From positions 1 to 64,000 of the forward strand of contig CAZWAK010000004.1 of assembly GCA_964631865.1 (NCBI GenBank): a DNA stretch of 64,000 nt, given 5' to 3'. The number at the start of each line of letters is the position of its first letter. Within the stretch, counting starts at the first letter, position 1. The notes beneath the pieces were generated by a model, which was not told the origin of the DNA, did not search any database, and worked only from the letters and a program-made list of their open reading frames with translations. Below, piece after piece: positions 1 to 10,830 of the stretch. Origin of the DNA: JAFDVL01 sp964631865. Its GTDB lineage: Bacteria > Acidobacteriota > Blastocatellia > RBC074. Position numbers and translations under genes: made by a program.

Positions 1-89
1 CTGTCTCACGACTCATTTCATTTTGCGTTTACCTAAAAAATGTCCACAGTATTGAAATAAGTGATGCAACGAAAACGATCAACTTTTTT

Positions 90-3000
90 GTGAACTTCGC
101 AAACATCGAATCAATCCCCCAACTTCAATCCCTCATCGCCGCCATTCGCGCGGGCAAACGGGTCGTGTCCATCGCGGGTTTGGGCAGCGGCGCAAAGGCT
201 CTGGTCATCGCGGCGCTGCAAAAAGCGACGGGCAAACGCTTTGCCTTTCTGAGCCTGCGCAATCGTGATCTCGAAGAGTTGGAGCGCGATTTGCGCTTTT
301 TTTATGGCACGCTCAACGGCCTGAACGAATGCGAAGAGCAGGTCTTCACGCTGCCTGCGTCAGAGAGCAATCCCTATTCAGGCACGTCGCCGCACGCGGA
401 ATTGCTGGAGCGGCGCGCGCTGGCGTTGTGGCGGCTGGCTTCGGGGACGGGCGACATTGTGATGCTGACGGCGCGGTCGTTGATGCAACGCTTTGTGCCG
501 CCGCAGGAAACCAAACAGGCGACCGTCACCTTGAAAGTCGGCGAAGAATTGCCGCTCGAAGATTTGCTGGATCATCTGCATAACGTTGGCTACGTGCGCA
601 ACGATCCGGTCGGCAATGTGGGCGATTACTCGTCGCGCGGCGGCATTTTGGATGTGTATTCGCCGAGCGGCAGCGGTGATGCGTTGTATCCGTTGCGCGT
701 CGAATTCTTCGGCGATGAAATTGATTCGATCCGCGAATTTGATCTAGAAACACAACGTTCGTTGCGCCAAGTAGACGAAGCCGTGATTGTGCCGATGCGC
801 GATGAACGATCCTCGGCGCAGGATTTCAAAAACTGGGCGCACATCGCGCGCGAACATTGGCACGACGAAAAGTATGATCGTGCGTTGCGTGATCGGTTGG
901 TCTTTGCAGAAGATGGCGAACCGTTTTCGGGCTGGGAATATTTGCTGCCGCTCGTGAAGCCGTTGACGGCTTCGGTGTTTGATTATTTGCGCGACGCCGT
1001 GCTGGTCGTGGACGAGCCGTCCGAAACCGAACGGCAAGTCAAAACGATTCTCGACGAATTGCAGTTGAATTATCAGCGCGCCGAAGACGCCGATGATTTG
1101 GGACTCACGCCTGACAGGTTGTTTTTGACGCCCGAAGAATTGCGCGCGAAATTGGAGCGATTGCCGCGCGTCGAATTGCGCTTGCTCGGCAGCGCAGCAT
1201 TAGGTTTTGAAGACGAACTCGCAACCGAAGATGTCAGCGCGAATTCAGTCTTGACCGAAACCGCGCCCGATGTTTTCACGCGCGACCGTTCGTCCTCGCC
1301 GTTGTTTTTGTTTCCGCCCGAACCCAATCAAACCGACATCGAGCTTATCTCCCGCGCCGTTCGCAAATGGCACGGACGATTGAGCGATCTTGCGAATGAC
1401 TTGAAACAACGCGACGAACAAACGATTTTCGTGCTGCCCAGCACCGGCATCGCCGACCGCATCCGCGAATCACTAATCGAATATGATGTGATCGTAACGA
1501 ACACGACCGAAGGCCAACCGACCACCGACCACCGACCACCGACCACCATCCTCGGTGATCTCTCTGTCGGCTTCTCCCTGCCCGCCGCAACCCTCACGTT
1601 CTACACCGAACGCGACATCTTTGACGAAGCGATTCACGTCGAACGGCGCACGGGCAAAGCGAAAGCTATACGCTCGCAAGCCGCCGCGTTTCTGTCGGAT
1701 TTCCGCGATTTGAAAATCGGCGATTACGTCGTTCACATTGATCACGGCATCGGCCAATTTCAAGGCTTGTTTCAATTGGACACGTCAGGCGGAACGACTG
1801 CTGCGGCAGACAACTACGCGCGTGCGATTGGCGCGGCAACGGCAGCGAAAGAAGCGAAACGCGAATTCATGCTGCTGACATACGCCGAAGGCACGAAGTT
1901 GTATGTTCCCGTCGAACGGCTCGATCTAGTGCAGAAGTTTTCGAGCGGCGAAAGCACCGAACCCAAACTCGACAAGCTCGGCGGCATCGCCTGGGCGAAG
2001 ACGAAAGCCAAAGCCAAACGCGCGATGCGCGACATGGCCGAAGAGTTGTTGAAGCTCTACGCCGAACGCAAGCTCGCCGCGCGCAAACCGTTCAGCAGCG
2101 ACTCGCATTGGCAGGCAGAGTTTGAAGCTTCGTTCCCGTATGAACTCACGCCCGACCAAGTCACGGCAGTCGCCGACGTAAAAAAGAGTATGGAAGAGCC
2201 GATGCCAATGGATCGTTTGTTGTGCGGCGATGTCGGCTACGGCAAAACCGAAGTGGCGATGCGCGCGGCGTTCAAAGCGGTGATGGACGGCAAACAGGTT
2301 GCGCTGCTCGCGCCGACGACGGTGCTGGCGTATCAGCATTTCCAAACCTTCAAATCACGCTTCGCGCCATTTCCGGTCGTCGTAGATTTGCTCTCGCGTT
2401 TTCGCAATCCGAAAGAACAAAAAGAAGTCGTCGAAGCCATTGAAAAAGGCCGCGTAGACATCATCGTCGGCACGCATCGCATCCTCTCACGCGACATGGT
2501 TTTCAAAGATTTGGGCTTGGTCATCGTGGACGAAGAACAACGCTTCGGCGTCGCGCACAAAGAACGATTGAAGCAATTGAAGAAGCGCGTAGACGTGCTG
2601 ACGATGAGCGCAACGCCGATTCCACGCACATTGAATATGTCGCTGATGGGCTTGCGCGATATGTCCGTGATCGAAACGCCGCCGCGTGATCGTCTGGCGA
2701 TTCAAACCAACGTCGTGCCGTTTTCGGAACAAATCATTCGCGCCGCGATTGAGCAGGAGCTACAACGCGAAGGACAAGTCTTCTTCGTTCACAACCGCGT
2801 CGAATCCATTGACGAAGTCGCAGCGTTAGTCAAACGCATCGTCCCGCAAGCGCGCATCGTCGTCGCGCACGGACAGATGGGCGAGAAGGAAATGGAACAG
2901 GCGGTGCTGGATTTCGTCGCATACAAATTCGATGTGCTGGTTGCGACAACGATCATCGAAAACGGCATAGACATCCCGCGCGCGAACACGATCATCATCA

Positions 3001-3767
3001 ATCGCGCCGATGCGTATGGCTTGTCACAACTCTATCAATTGCGCGGGCGCGTCGGTCGCTCGAATCGCCGCGCGTATGCGTATTTATTGATTCCGGGCGA
3101 AGCGGCGCTCACACCAATCGCACGCAAACGACTCGCTGCGATTCGTGAGTTTTCCGATTTGGGCGCAGGCTTTCGCATCGCGGCATTGGATTTGGAATTG
3201 CGCGGCGGCGGCAATTTGCTCGGCGGGCAACAATCAGGACATATTGACGCCATCGGCTTTGATTTGTACTGCCAAATGTTAGAGCGCACGGTCAACGAAT
3301 TGCGCGGCGAAGACATCGTTGAGGAAGTCACCACGCAATTGAATCTGGGCGTGGACACGCGCATCCCGGATGAGTACATCAGCGACATGAGCCAACGTTT
3401 ACGCACCTACAAACGCATTGCGTCCACGCGCGATGACGCCGAGTTAGCAAAGATCAAAGACGAAATTGCGGATCGTTATGGACGCTTGCCGGAGTCGGTT
3501 GAGAACCTGTTTGCGTATGCGAAAGTGCGGCGCGAAGCCGAAGCTCTGGGCATTCTGACGATTGATCGCATTGCCGATTCCTTGAGTATTCGGCTCAGCG
3601 AAAAAGCGCGCGTGAATCCTGAGGCGTTGGTGAAATTGCTCGCCGAAAATCCGAACGTGAGGTTTACGCCGAACGGAGTGCTGAAGGTGAAGATGAATGA
3701 GGATGAGGATTTGGCGCGGCGCGTCTTTGGCACGCTAGGACAATTGCTGAATTTGTTGGCACCATGA
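90..3767 (+). CDS. mfd: Transcription-repair coupling factor Mfd
   Basis: Mfd is a DNA translocase that removes RNA polymerase stalled at lesions and recruits UvrA. The 1225-residue protein shows the RNA polymerase interaction domain near residue 542 (KIGDYVVHIDHGIG), Walker A GDVGYGKT near 712, the DEEQ box near 812, helicase motifs through IIENGIDIPRAN, and the TRG region with GGGNLLGGQQSGH near 1038. It is a little longer than the usual 1150 or so residues. One extra stretch of about 30 residues sits inside the interaction domain. Another, at residues 475-488 (QPTTDHRPPTT), is made of a word-like DNA repeat. The GTG start has no visible ribosome binding site, so the exact start is uncertain. 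It converges on the next gene with a three-base gap. Confidence 0.97.
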   Translation: MNFANIESIPQLQSLIAAIRAGKRVVSIAGLGSGAKALVIAALQKATGKRFAFLSLRNRDLEELERDLRFFYGTLNGLNECEEQVFTLPASESNPYSGTSPHAELLERRALALWRLASGTGDIVMLTARSLMQRFVPPQETKQATVTLKVGEELPLEDLLDHLHNVGYVRNDPVGNVGDYSSRGGILDVYSPSGSGDALYPLRVEFFGDEIDSIREFDLETQRSLRQVDEAVIVPMRDERSSAQDFKNWAHIAREHWHDEKYDRALRDRLVFAEDGEPFSGWEYLLPLVKPLTASVFDYLRDAVLVVDEPSETERQVKTILDELQLNYQRAEDADDLGLTPDRLFLTPEELRAKLERLPRVELRLLGSAALGFEDELATEDVSANSVLTETAPDVFTRDRSSSPLFLFPPEPNQTDIELISRAVRKWHGRLSDLANDLKQRDEQTIFVLPSTGIADRIRESLIEYDVIVTNTTEGQPTTDHRPPTTILGDLSVGFSLPAATLTFYTERDIFDEAIHVERRTGKAKAIRSQAAAFLSDFRDLKIGDYVVHIDHGIGQFQGLFQLDTSGGTTAAADNYARAIGAATAAKEAKREFMLLTYAEGTKLYVPVERLDLVQKFSSGESTEPKLDKLGGIAWAKTKAKAKRAMRDMAEELLKLYAERKLAARKPFSSDSHWQAEFEASFPYELTPDQVTAVADVKKSMEEPMPMDRLLCGDVGYGKTEVAMRAAFKAVMDGKQVALLAPTTVLAYQHFQTFKSRFAPFPVVVDLLSRFRNPKEQKEVVEAIEKGRVDIIVGTHRILSRDMVFKDLGLVIVDEEQRFGVAHKERLKQLKKRVDVLTMSATPIPRTLNMSLMGLRDMSVIETPPRDRLAIQTNVVPFSEQIIRAAIEQELQREGQVFFVHNRVESIDEVAALVKRIVPQARIVVAHGQMGEKEMEQAVLDFVAYKFDVLVATTIIENGIDIPRANTIIINRADAYGLSQLYQLRGRVGRSNRRAYAYLLIPGEAALTPIARKRLAAIREFSDLGAGFRIAALDLELRGGGNLLGGQQSGHIDAIGFDLYCQMLERTVNELRGEDIVEEVTTQLNLGVDTRIPDEYISDMSQRLRTYKRIASTRDDAELAKIKDEIADRYGRLPESVENLFAYAKVRREAEALGILTIDRIADSLSIRLSEKARVNPEALVKLLAENPNVRFTPNGVLKVKMNEDEDLARRVFGTLGQLLNLLAP
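1512..1551 (+). repeat. Tandem CCGACCA repeat inside mfd
   Basis: About five copies of the word CCGACCA/CCACCGA run in frame through the mfd coding region and encode QPTTDHRPPTT. The same word forms the repeat between cinA and pgpA at 57066-57147. It lies in a linker before the GDLSVGFSLP segment, where an insert should be tolerated. Confidence 0.8.
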
Positions 3768-3770
3768 TTT

Positions 3771-4931
3771 TTAAATTTCGGCGCGCACCTTCACCCACTG
3801 CCGAAAAATCGGGTCTTCAAAGCGCCAGCGCGTTCCCGCAGCAGTATCCTCCGCCCACAAAATGCCTTTGTCTTCCAGCGCGGCAAGACTTTTCAGCATC
3901 GTCGGCGCGCTCATCTTTGTTTCCTTCAAAATGTGCGTTGTTGTCATCCCTGCGCCATCAGCGCGATCTGCGGCAGTCAGCGCAGCCTTTTGATAGGCAC
4001 TCAATTGGCTCCACGCGCGCAGGTAAAATTCCGCGTCCTGCTGAATCAGCAACGTCACGGCTTCCTGCACAATTTCGACAGTGATGGAACGCGCCTGGCG
4101 GCGTTGCAGGATTTGCCAAACCGCGTGCGCCAGTCGTTGGATGTCATACGGAACCTGCTCCACCGCGTTCATCAAGGCCCGTAACGCTTCGGGCGAACTG
4201 CGATAATTGCCGGTTTGGAATTGTTCTGCCAGCCACGCCAGCATCTCGCTTTCGGGAATTCGTCCTAAAAATAACCGCCCGCCCAAGCGCCAGAACGGGC
4301 GCGCTTGATCGCTGGTCATGTCGGCTAACATTCGTGTGCGCGAGCCAGCGAAGACATATCCGACTTGCCGATGATCCTGAATCGCGGCGCGAATTTGCCC
4401 TTCCGCTTTTTCGCCGCCTTCCAAGATCACCGCCTGGAATTCGTCAATGATAATGCCGACAGGTTGTTCCTGCGCGCGCGCCAGCGATTCCAGCGTGTCG
4501 AGCACGTCCACGAGCAGCGGTAATTGATCCGCGCCGGGCGATTCGGCGACATTGAGCGAGCCGGAAATCGTGCCGCTGGTCAGATCAATCTGAAAATTCG
4601 GGCTGATGCGTTGGAGCATTGTGCGCGCGGATTGTTTGAGCTTTTGCGTCGGTTTGATGAGCTTGGTGGTCACGGCGGAAAAGATGCGCTGACTCAATTC
4701 GCCTAAGTTCGCTGCGGCCTCAGCGTTGAAATAAAATACCTGCCAGCCCTTCGCTTGTGCGGCTTCTTCGGCGGCGTGGAGGATGACGGTTTTGCCGTGA
4801 CGGCGCGGGCCAATCAGGAACAACTTCTTGCCATCCTCGATGGTTTGCACGATTTGCCCGATTTCTTCCTGCCGGTCAACGATTTCGGCGGACAACAACT
4901 TTTCACCAAAACGAAAGGGATTTTTAGCCAC
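3771..4931 (-). CDS. AAA-family ATPase with C-terminal winged helix (COG1672-like)
   Basis: A P-loop ATPase of the archaeal-ATPase type, probably a regulator or a DNA- or partner-remodelling protein; its substrate is unknown. Walker A is GPRRHGKT near residue 42 and Walker B is GIIIDEF near 160. The last 60-70 residues look like a winged-helix domain (HILKETKMSAPTMLKSLAALEDKG). Two in-frame GTG codons lie at 4937 and 4931. The GAGGAG at 4945-4940 is only 2 bases from the first but 8 from the second, so 4931 is chosen (386 residues). The gene stands alone, convergent with mfd, and a tandem 15-base repeat lies just upstream of its ribosome binding site. Confidence 0.8.
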   Translation of the reverse strand: MAKNPFRFGEKLLSAEIVDRQEEIGQIVQTIEDGKKLFLIGPRRHGKTVILHAAEEAAQAKGWQVFYFNAEAAANLGELSQRIFSAVTTKLIKPTQKLKQSARTMLQRISPNFQIDLTSGTISGSLNVAESPGADQLPLLVDVLDTLESLARAQEQPVGIIIDEFQAVILEGGEKAEGQIRAAIQDHRQVGYVFAGSRTRMLADMTSDQARPFWRLGGRLFLGRIPESEMLAWLAEQFQTGNYRSSPEALRALMNAVEQVPYDIQRLAHAVWQILQRRQARSITVEIVQEAVTLLIQQDAEFYLRAWSQLSAYQKAALTAADRADGAGMTTTHILKETKMSAPTMLKSLAALEDKGILWAEDTAAGTRWRFEDPIFRQWVKVRAEI

Positions 4932-4945
4932 AGACACAACTCCTC

Positions 4946-4990
4946 GTTTATAACCAAATGGTTTATAACCAAAAAGTTTATAACCAAAAA
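4946..4990. repeat. Three tandem 15-base units upstream of the AAA ATPase
   Basis: Three copies of GTTTATAACCAAAAA (the first ends ATG instead of AAA) run head to tail, followed by a fourth decayed start, GTTAGAAAG. They lie directly before the ribosome binding site of the minus-strand ATPase gene. A row of operator sites or a polymerase-slippage tract would both fit. Confidence 0.85.
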
Positions 4991-5110
4991 GTTAGAAAGA
5001 GAAGGGATGTGAGGAACCCCGCGACCCGTGAACTGTCCTTGTGATGTAGGGTAAGTGTGGTTATGATGACGCCGCTCTCAAAACAACATTTTCATCACTG
5101 AGTGAAGCCT

Positions 5111-6055
5111 ATGTCCTTCCGCATCATCTCTGCCGGGTTCCTCGTTCTGGTGCTTGTTGCGCTCACGATGGGCGCGCAACAACGCCCGCGCCTATTGGGC
5201 GTGGCGCACATGGCTGTGTTCGTGAGCGAGGTCGAAAAAGCGCGCGGCTTTTACCGCGATTGGTTGGGATTTCAAGAACCGTATGATTTGAAAAACGCGG
5301 ATGGTTCGCTGAGTCTGACGTTTTTCAAGATCAATGAAAATCAATACATCGAAGTCTTTCCCGGCCTGAAGCCCGAACAGGATCGCTTAAACCACATCTC
5401 GCTTTACACCGACGATGCCGAAAGCTTGCGCAAGTATTTAGCCGCGCAAGGCTGGCAAGTTCCGGCAACGGTCAACAAAGTTCGCATCGGCAACACGAGC
5501 TTCAATGTCAAAGACCCGGACGGGCATACGTTGGAAATTACGCAATACGAACCGACGGGCTGGACGCGCCGCGTGCAAGGCAAATTCATCAGCGATTCCC
5601 GCATCTCGACGCGGATCATGCACGTTGGGATCATTGTCGGTGATGCGTTGGCTTCGATGAAGTTTTACGGCGATTTGCTGGGGCTGCAAGAATTCTGGCG
5701 CGGCAATGCGCGCGGGACAAACACGGTGTCGTGGATCAATATGCGCTTGCCGGACAGCGATGACTACATCGAATACATGCTCTATTCGCAATTGCCCGCG
5801 CCGACGCAACGCGGTTCGCAGCATCATATTTGTTTGGAAGTGCCAGACATCGAAAAAGCTCTGGCAAAACTCGAAGCCAATCCGTATCGCAAAATGTATA
5901 CGCGGACGCTGGAGATTCGCACGGGCGTGAATCAGCGCAGACAATTGAATCTGTTCGACCCCGACGGCACGCGCATCGAATTGATGGAACCGCGCACGGT
6001 GGATGGACAATCGCCGCCGTCTTCGACTTCGCCACTGCCGCGCAAACAATCCTGA
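5111..6055 (+). CDS. Secreted two-domain VOC (glyoxalase-fold) protein
   Basis: This protein has a hydrophobic N-terminal signal (IISAGFLVLVLVALTMGAQQ) followed by two VOC/glyoxalase-fold domains. The first begins at GVAHMAVFVSEVEKARGFYRDWLG, the second at IMHVGIIVGDALASMKFYGDLLG. Metal-ligand candidates are H and E residues of each half (AHMAVF, HTLEITQYE; MHVGII, RIELMEP). The family includes dioxygenases, lyases and epimerases, so the reaction cannot be named. A GTG at 5102 is an alternative start; ATG 5111 puts the signal peptide nearer the N terminus. It lies 17 bases before a Tat-exported oxidoreductase and probably shares its transcript. Confidence 0.8.
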   Translation: MSFRIISAGFLVLVLVALTMGAQQRPRLLGVAHMAVFVSEVEKARGFYRDWLGFQEPYDLKNADGSLSLTFFKINENQYIEVFPGLKPEQDRLNHISLYTDDAESLRKYLAAQGWQVPATVNKVRIGNTSFNVKDPDGHTLEITQYEPTGWTRRVQGKFISDSRISTRIMHVGIIVGDALASMKFYGDLLGLQEFWRGNARGTNTVSWINMRLPDSDDYIEYMLYSQLPAPTQRGSQHHICLEVPDIEKALAKLEANPYRKMYTRTLEIRTGVNQRRQLNLFDPDGTRIELMEPRTVDGQSPPSSTSPLPRKQS

Positions 6056-6072
6056 ACTGAACGGAGGACATT

Positions 6073-7407
<1,335 letters not shown>

Positions 7408-7415
7408 CAAAAGAT

Positions 7416-7500
7416 ATGGAACACGGATGTAGCGGATGCGACAGATAGAAGCGGATTTTATCTGTGCTAATCCGTATGATCCGTTGTTTCCGTGTTCTAT
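7416..7500. repeat. Word-like inverted repeat with ACACGGAT/ATCCGT words
   Basis: The intergenic stretch is built from the words GAACACGGA, AGCGGAT and ACAGATA, answered in reverse by TATCTGT, ATCCGT and TCCGTGTTC. The outer arms are 7419-7427 and 7489-7497. It fills nearly the whole gap between the oxidoreductase and the acyl-CoA ligase genes and contains no convincing promoter or terminator. Confidence 0.75.
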
Positions 7501-7518
7501 TGGCCTTCCGAAATAACG

Positions 7519-8997
7519 ATGCAACTAACTGACATTTTCAATCTTTCCCTCGTTGGTCGTGCTGCGGCTGAAGCACTTGCATACGACCGCGCTGATGGCA
7601 CAGCGGCAACGCTAACCTTCGCTGACATTGACGCGCGCAGCAATGCGATGGCGCGGGTGTTAACAGAGCGTGGTCTCGTGCGCAGGGATCGGCTCGGCTT
7701 CTTTTTGCCGAACTGTGTCGAGTTCATTGATTTGTTTTTGGCGTGCGTCAAATTGGGTGTGATTGTCGTGCCGATCAATGTGCTCTACCGCGAACGCGAG
7801 ATCACGCATATTGTATCCGATGCAGAGCCGAAAGCGGTGGTCACGAACGAAGACTTGGCGCAGTTCATTCCGGCGGGGACGAACGTTTGGCGCGTCACCG
7901 AACTCGCCGCAGCCGCATCAACACAGGCTGCAACGCGCGTTTGGACAGCGATGGATGGCGATGATCCGGCGGCGATTGTGTATACGTCCGGCACGACGGG
8001 GAAATCCAAAGGCGCGGTGCTGACGCACAATAACTTTGCGGCGAATACGGTCAATCTGCTGACGTGCTGGCGCATCACGAGCGAAGATCGCTACCTCGCG
8101 GTGCTGCCGCTCTTTCACGTGCATGGCCTGGGCAACGGCGTCCACGCCTGGTTGACGAGCGGGTGCAAAATGAAGCTGGTCGAAAAGTTCGACATCAAGC
8201 GCGCGCCGGATTGGTTTTCTGGATTTCAGCCGACGTTATTTTTCGGTGTGCCGACGGTGTATGTGCGGTTGCTGGAGTTGCCAGAAGACTTAGCGCGGAG
8301 CATCGGTGAAAAGATGCGGTTGTTTGTGTGCGGCTCAGCTCCGCTGCCCGCGCAGACGCTGGAAGAGTTTCAAGCCAAATTCGGGCATCGCATTCTGGAA
8401 CGCTACGGGATGAGCGAGACGTTGATGAATATTTCCAACCCGTACGAAGGCGAACGGCGCGCGGGCGCGGTAGGCTCTCCGTTTCCGGGCGTGTCAGTGT
8501 GCATTCTCAATCACGAACGACAACCCGTAGCCGACGACGAAATCGGCGAAGTCTATGTCAAAGGGCCAAACGTGTGCGCGGGGTATTGGCGCAGGCCGGA
8601 CGCGACGGCAGAAGCGTTTGCAGACGGCTGGTTTCGCACGGGCGATTTGGGGATGCGTTCGAGCGACGGCTATTACACGTTGTGCGGACGGCGCACGGAT
8701 TTAATTATTTCGGGCGGCTTCAATATCTACCCGCGCGAGATCGAAGAACTGTTGCTGGATCAGCCTGGCGTGCGCGAAGTCGTTGTGTGTGGCGTGCCGG
8801 ATGAGCGACGCGGCGAATTGCCTGTGGCCTACGTCGTCGCGGACGATTCATTCGACGAAGCCCAGGCTAAAGCCACGTGTCGGCAATCGCTCGCGTCGTT
8901 CAAAGTGCCGCGTGCGTTTGTGCGTGTGGACACTTTGCCCCGCACGGCGCTCGGCAAAATTCAAAAGCATCTCTTGCCTGAATGGAGAGCGCAATGA
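7519..8997 (+). CDS. Acyl-CoA ligase, malonyl-CoA synthetase (MatB)-like
   Basis: An ANL-superfamily ligase that forms an acyl-CoA from a carboxylic acid, ATP and CoA. The P-loop is YTSGTTGKSKGA, the A5 motif is YGMSET, the hinge is GRRTDLIISGGFNIYPREIEE and the catalytic lysine is in PRTALGKIQK. The hinge resembles MatB-type malonyl-CoA synthetases. The next gene looks like the malonate carrier MatC, so malonate is the best substrate guess, but a medium-chain fatty acid is possible. ATG 7519 is chosen over the GTG at 7492. The stop overlaps the next start as ATGA, which indicates translational coupling. Confidence 0.85.
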   Translation: MQLTDIFNLSLVGRAAAEALAYDRADGTAATLTFADIDARSNAMARVLTERGLVRRDRLGFFLPNCVEFIDLFLACVKLGVIVVPINVLYREREITHIVSDAEPKAVVTNEDLAQFIPAGTNVWRVTELAAAASTQAATRVWTAMDGDDPAAIVYTSGTTGKSKGAVLTHNNFAANTVNLLTCWRITSEDRYLAVLPLFHVHGLGNGVHAWLTSGCKMKLVEKFDIKRAPDWFSGFQPTLFFGVPTVYVRLLELPEDLARSIGEKMRLFVCGSAPLPAQTLEEFQAKFGHRILERYGMSETLMNISNPYEGERRAGAVGSPFPGVSVCILNHERQPVADDEIGEVYVKGPNVCAGYWRRPDATAEAFADGWFRTGDLGMRSSDGYYTLCGRRTDLIISGGFNIYPREIEELLLDQPGVREVVVCGVPDERRGELPVAYVVADDSFDEAQAKATCRQSLASFKVPRAFVRVDTLPRTALGKIQKHLLPEWRAQ

Positions 8998-10244
8998 ACC
9001 CTGCGCTTGCTTCCGTCCTCGCGCTCCTCCTGGCCATCATTCTTTCGATGGTGTCGCGGCTCAACATCGGCTTGTTGGCAATTGCGTTGGCTTGGATGGT
9101 CGGCGTGTTCATCGCGGGGATGAAAGCAGAAGCCGTGATGGCAGGCTTTCCGGCAACATTGTTTCTGACGTTGACGGGTGTGACGCTGTTGTTTGCGTGT
9201 GCTGAGACGAATGGCACGTTGCAGTGGCTGGCGCATAGTGCGGTTGGTTTATTGCGCGGCAATCATCGGTTGTTGCCAGTATTGTTTTTTGTGATTGCGA
9301 TGGTGCTTTCGACCGTCGGGCCGGGGGCGATTGCAGCAGTCGCATTGATTGTGCCGATGGCAATGGCGATGGGCGAACGGGCGGGGTTGCCGCATTTCCT
9401 GACGGCTTTGATGGTGGCGAACGGAGCGAACGCGGGCAATCTTTCACCGATCAGCGCGCTCGGCGTCATCGCCAACACGAAGATGGCGGAAGGTGGCGTA
9501 GGCGGGCACGAATGGAAAGTTTGGTTTGCAAACTTCATTGCCCATGCGCTGGTCGCGGCGGTGGCGTATTGGTTTCTGGTGCGAAAGGTCACGAAAGAAC
9601 CAGCCGCGCCAGCAACGGCAATCGAAACGCAATTCTCATTGACGCGCCCGCAAATATTGACGATTGCGTTTGTGCTGGCGTGGATCGTGGGTGTGCTGGC
9701 ATTCAAACTGAATATCGGCTTGAGCGCGTTTGCCGTTGTTACGTTGCTGATTGTATTGCGAACGACTGAAGAAACGCAGGCATTGAAGAAAGTGCCGTGG
9801 GGCGTGATTGTGATGGTCAGCGGCGTTTCATTGCTGATTGCGTTGTTGGAAAAAACGGGCGGGATGGATCACTTCACAGCACTCATTGGCAAAGTGGCTT
9901 CGCCCGCGACGATCAACGGCATCATCGCCTTTATCACTGGTGTGATTTCGACGTACAGCAGCACTTCTGGCGTTGTGCTTCCGGCCTTCTTACCCATTGC
10001 CTCGAAGCTCGCCGGGCAAATCGGCGGCGGCGATCCGTTAGCCATCGCGCTCAGCATCAACGTCGGCTCGTCTATCGTAGATGTATCACCGCTTTCGACG
10101 CTCGGCGCGTTGTGCATTGCGACGGTGAGCGAGCCGAGTGACGCGAAAATCTTGTTTCGGCAATTGTTGTTTTGGGGCTTTGCGATGACGATGGTCGGTG
10201 CGCTGTTCAGTCAATTGTTTGCTGGTTTGTTGGCACGTGCGTAA
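8994..10244 (+). CDS. MatC-like dicarboxylate (malonate) carrier
   Basis: An integral membrane protein of about 416 residues with 11-12 hydrophobic segments. The first 140 residues read like the MatC N-terminal domain: an FPATLFLTLTGVTLLFACAETNGTLQWLA stretch, a GPGAIAAVALIVPMAMA segment and NLSPISALGV. In known systems MatC brings malonate into the cell and MatB activates it. Here the ligase gene is directly upstream and overlaps by four bases. The start is ATG 8994, with GGAGAG seven bases before it. No malonyl-CoA decarboxylase is visible nearby, so the product may feed fatty acid synthesis. The general call (anion transporter, ArsB/NhaD-like superfamily) is safer than the substrate. Confidence 0.8.
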   Translation: MNPALASVLALLLAIILSMVSRLNIGLLAIALAWMVGVFIAGMKAEAVMAGFPATLFLTLTGVTLLFACAETNGTLQWLAHSAVGLLRGNHRLLPVLFFVIAMVLSTVGPGAIAAVALIVPMAMAMGERAGLPHFLTALMVANGANAGNLSPISALGVIANTKMAEGGVGGHEWKVWFANFIAHALVAAVAYWFLVRKVTKEPAAPATAIETQFSLTRPQILTIAFVLAWIVGVLAFKLNIGLSAFAVVTLLIVLRTTEETQALKKVPWGVIVMVSGVSLLIALLEKTGGMDHFTALIGKVASPATINGIIAFITGVISTYSSTSGVVLPAFLPIASKLAGQIGGGDPLAIALSINVGSSIVDVSPLSTLGALCIATVSEPSDAKILFRQLLFWGFAMTMVGALFSQLFAGLLARA

Positions 10245-10255
10245 GCTATCCAACT

Positions 10256-10756
10256 ATGGACATTCGCCAAGCTCTCCAAGCCGAACATTCCAAACGGCAA
10301 ACGGCGGCCATTGTCGAATATATTGGCGACGACGCAGACCGCTTTGCCGAGTTGATGCAGATTTTCTTTGCGGGTGAATATCGTCTGACACAGCGCGCGG
10401 CGTGGACGATGAATTATTGCGCTGTCCATCATCCATCGTTGATTCAGCCGTACTTGCCAAAGCTGCTGAAGCTCTTACAACGCGACGACCAGCACGATGC
10501 CGTGAAGCGTAACATCGCGCGGTTATTGCAGTACATTGACGTTCCCAAAAAGCTGCACGCGCAGGTGTATTCGTTATGTGTGGAGTTGGTGGATGATCCG
10601 CGCGAACCCGCCGCCACGCGCGTTTTTGCGATGACGGCGGCGGCGCGCATTGCGAAAATAGAGCCTGCGTTGCTGAGCGAATTGCGATTGATCGTCGAGC
10701 AACATTTGCCGCATGCGACAGCGGCGTTCAAGAAGCGGGCGCAGACGATTTTGTAG
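10256..10756 (+). CDS. Small all-helical HEAT-like protein
   Basis: A cytoplasmic 166-residue protein without a signal peptide, predicted almost entirely helical. Helix pairs such as RLTQRAAWTMNYCAVHHPSLIQPYLPKLLKLL and AATRVFAMTAAARIAKIEPALLSEL resemble HEAT or armadillo repeats, which usually bind proteins. No catalytic motif is seen and the function is unknown. It begins 11 bases after the MatC-like gene, which suggests one transcript, though its role in malonate use is unclear. Confidence 0.7.
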   Translation: MDIRQALQAEHSKRQTAAIVEYIGDDADRFAELMQIFFAGEYRLTQRAAWTMNYCAVHHPSLIQPYLPKLLKLLQRDDQHDAVKRNIARLLQYIDVPKKLHAQVYSLCVELVDDPREPAATRVFAMTAAARIAKIEPALLSELRLIVEQHLPHATAAFKKRAQTIL

Positions 10757-10793
10757 TCAAATTTCCGTCCCCCCTGACTTTGCCTGCCAGCGT

Positions 10794-10801
10794 TGCTAAA
10801 A
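10794..10801 (+). promoter_or_regulatory. Extended -10 promoter candidate for moaA
   Basis: The sequence TGCTAAAAT is a good extended -10 element, with only a weak -35. Transcription would begin near 10808, giving a 23-base leader to ATG 10831 but almost none to the upstream ATG at 10816. This supports the later start. Confidence 0.45.
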
Positions 10802-10830
10802 TAGCGCCTCTGAAAATGCAAACGAACTTT

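Noticed and set aside
5438..6049. Long open frame antisense to the VOC gene
   Set aside because: The sense frame carries clear VOC domains. The antisense peptide has the biased composition of a shadow.
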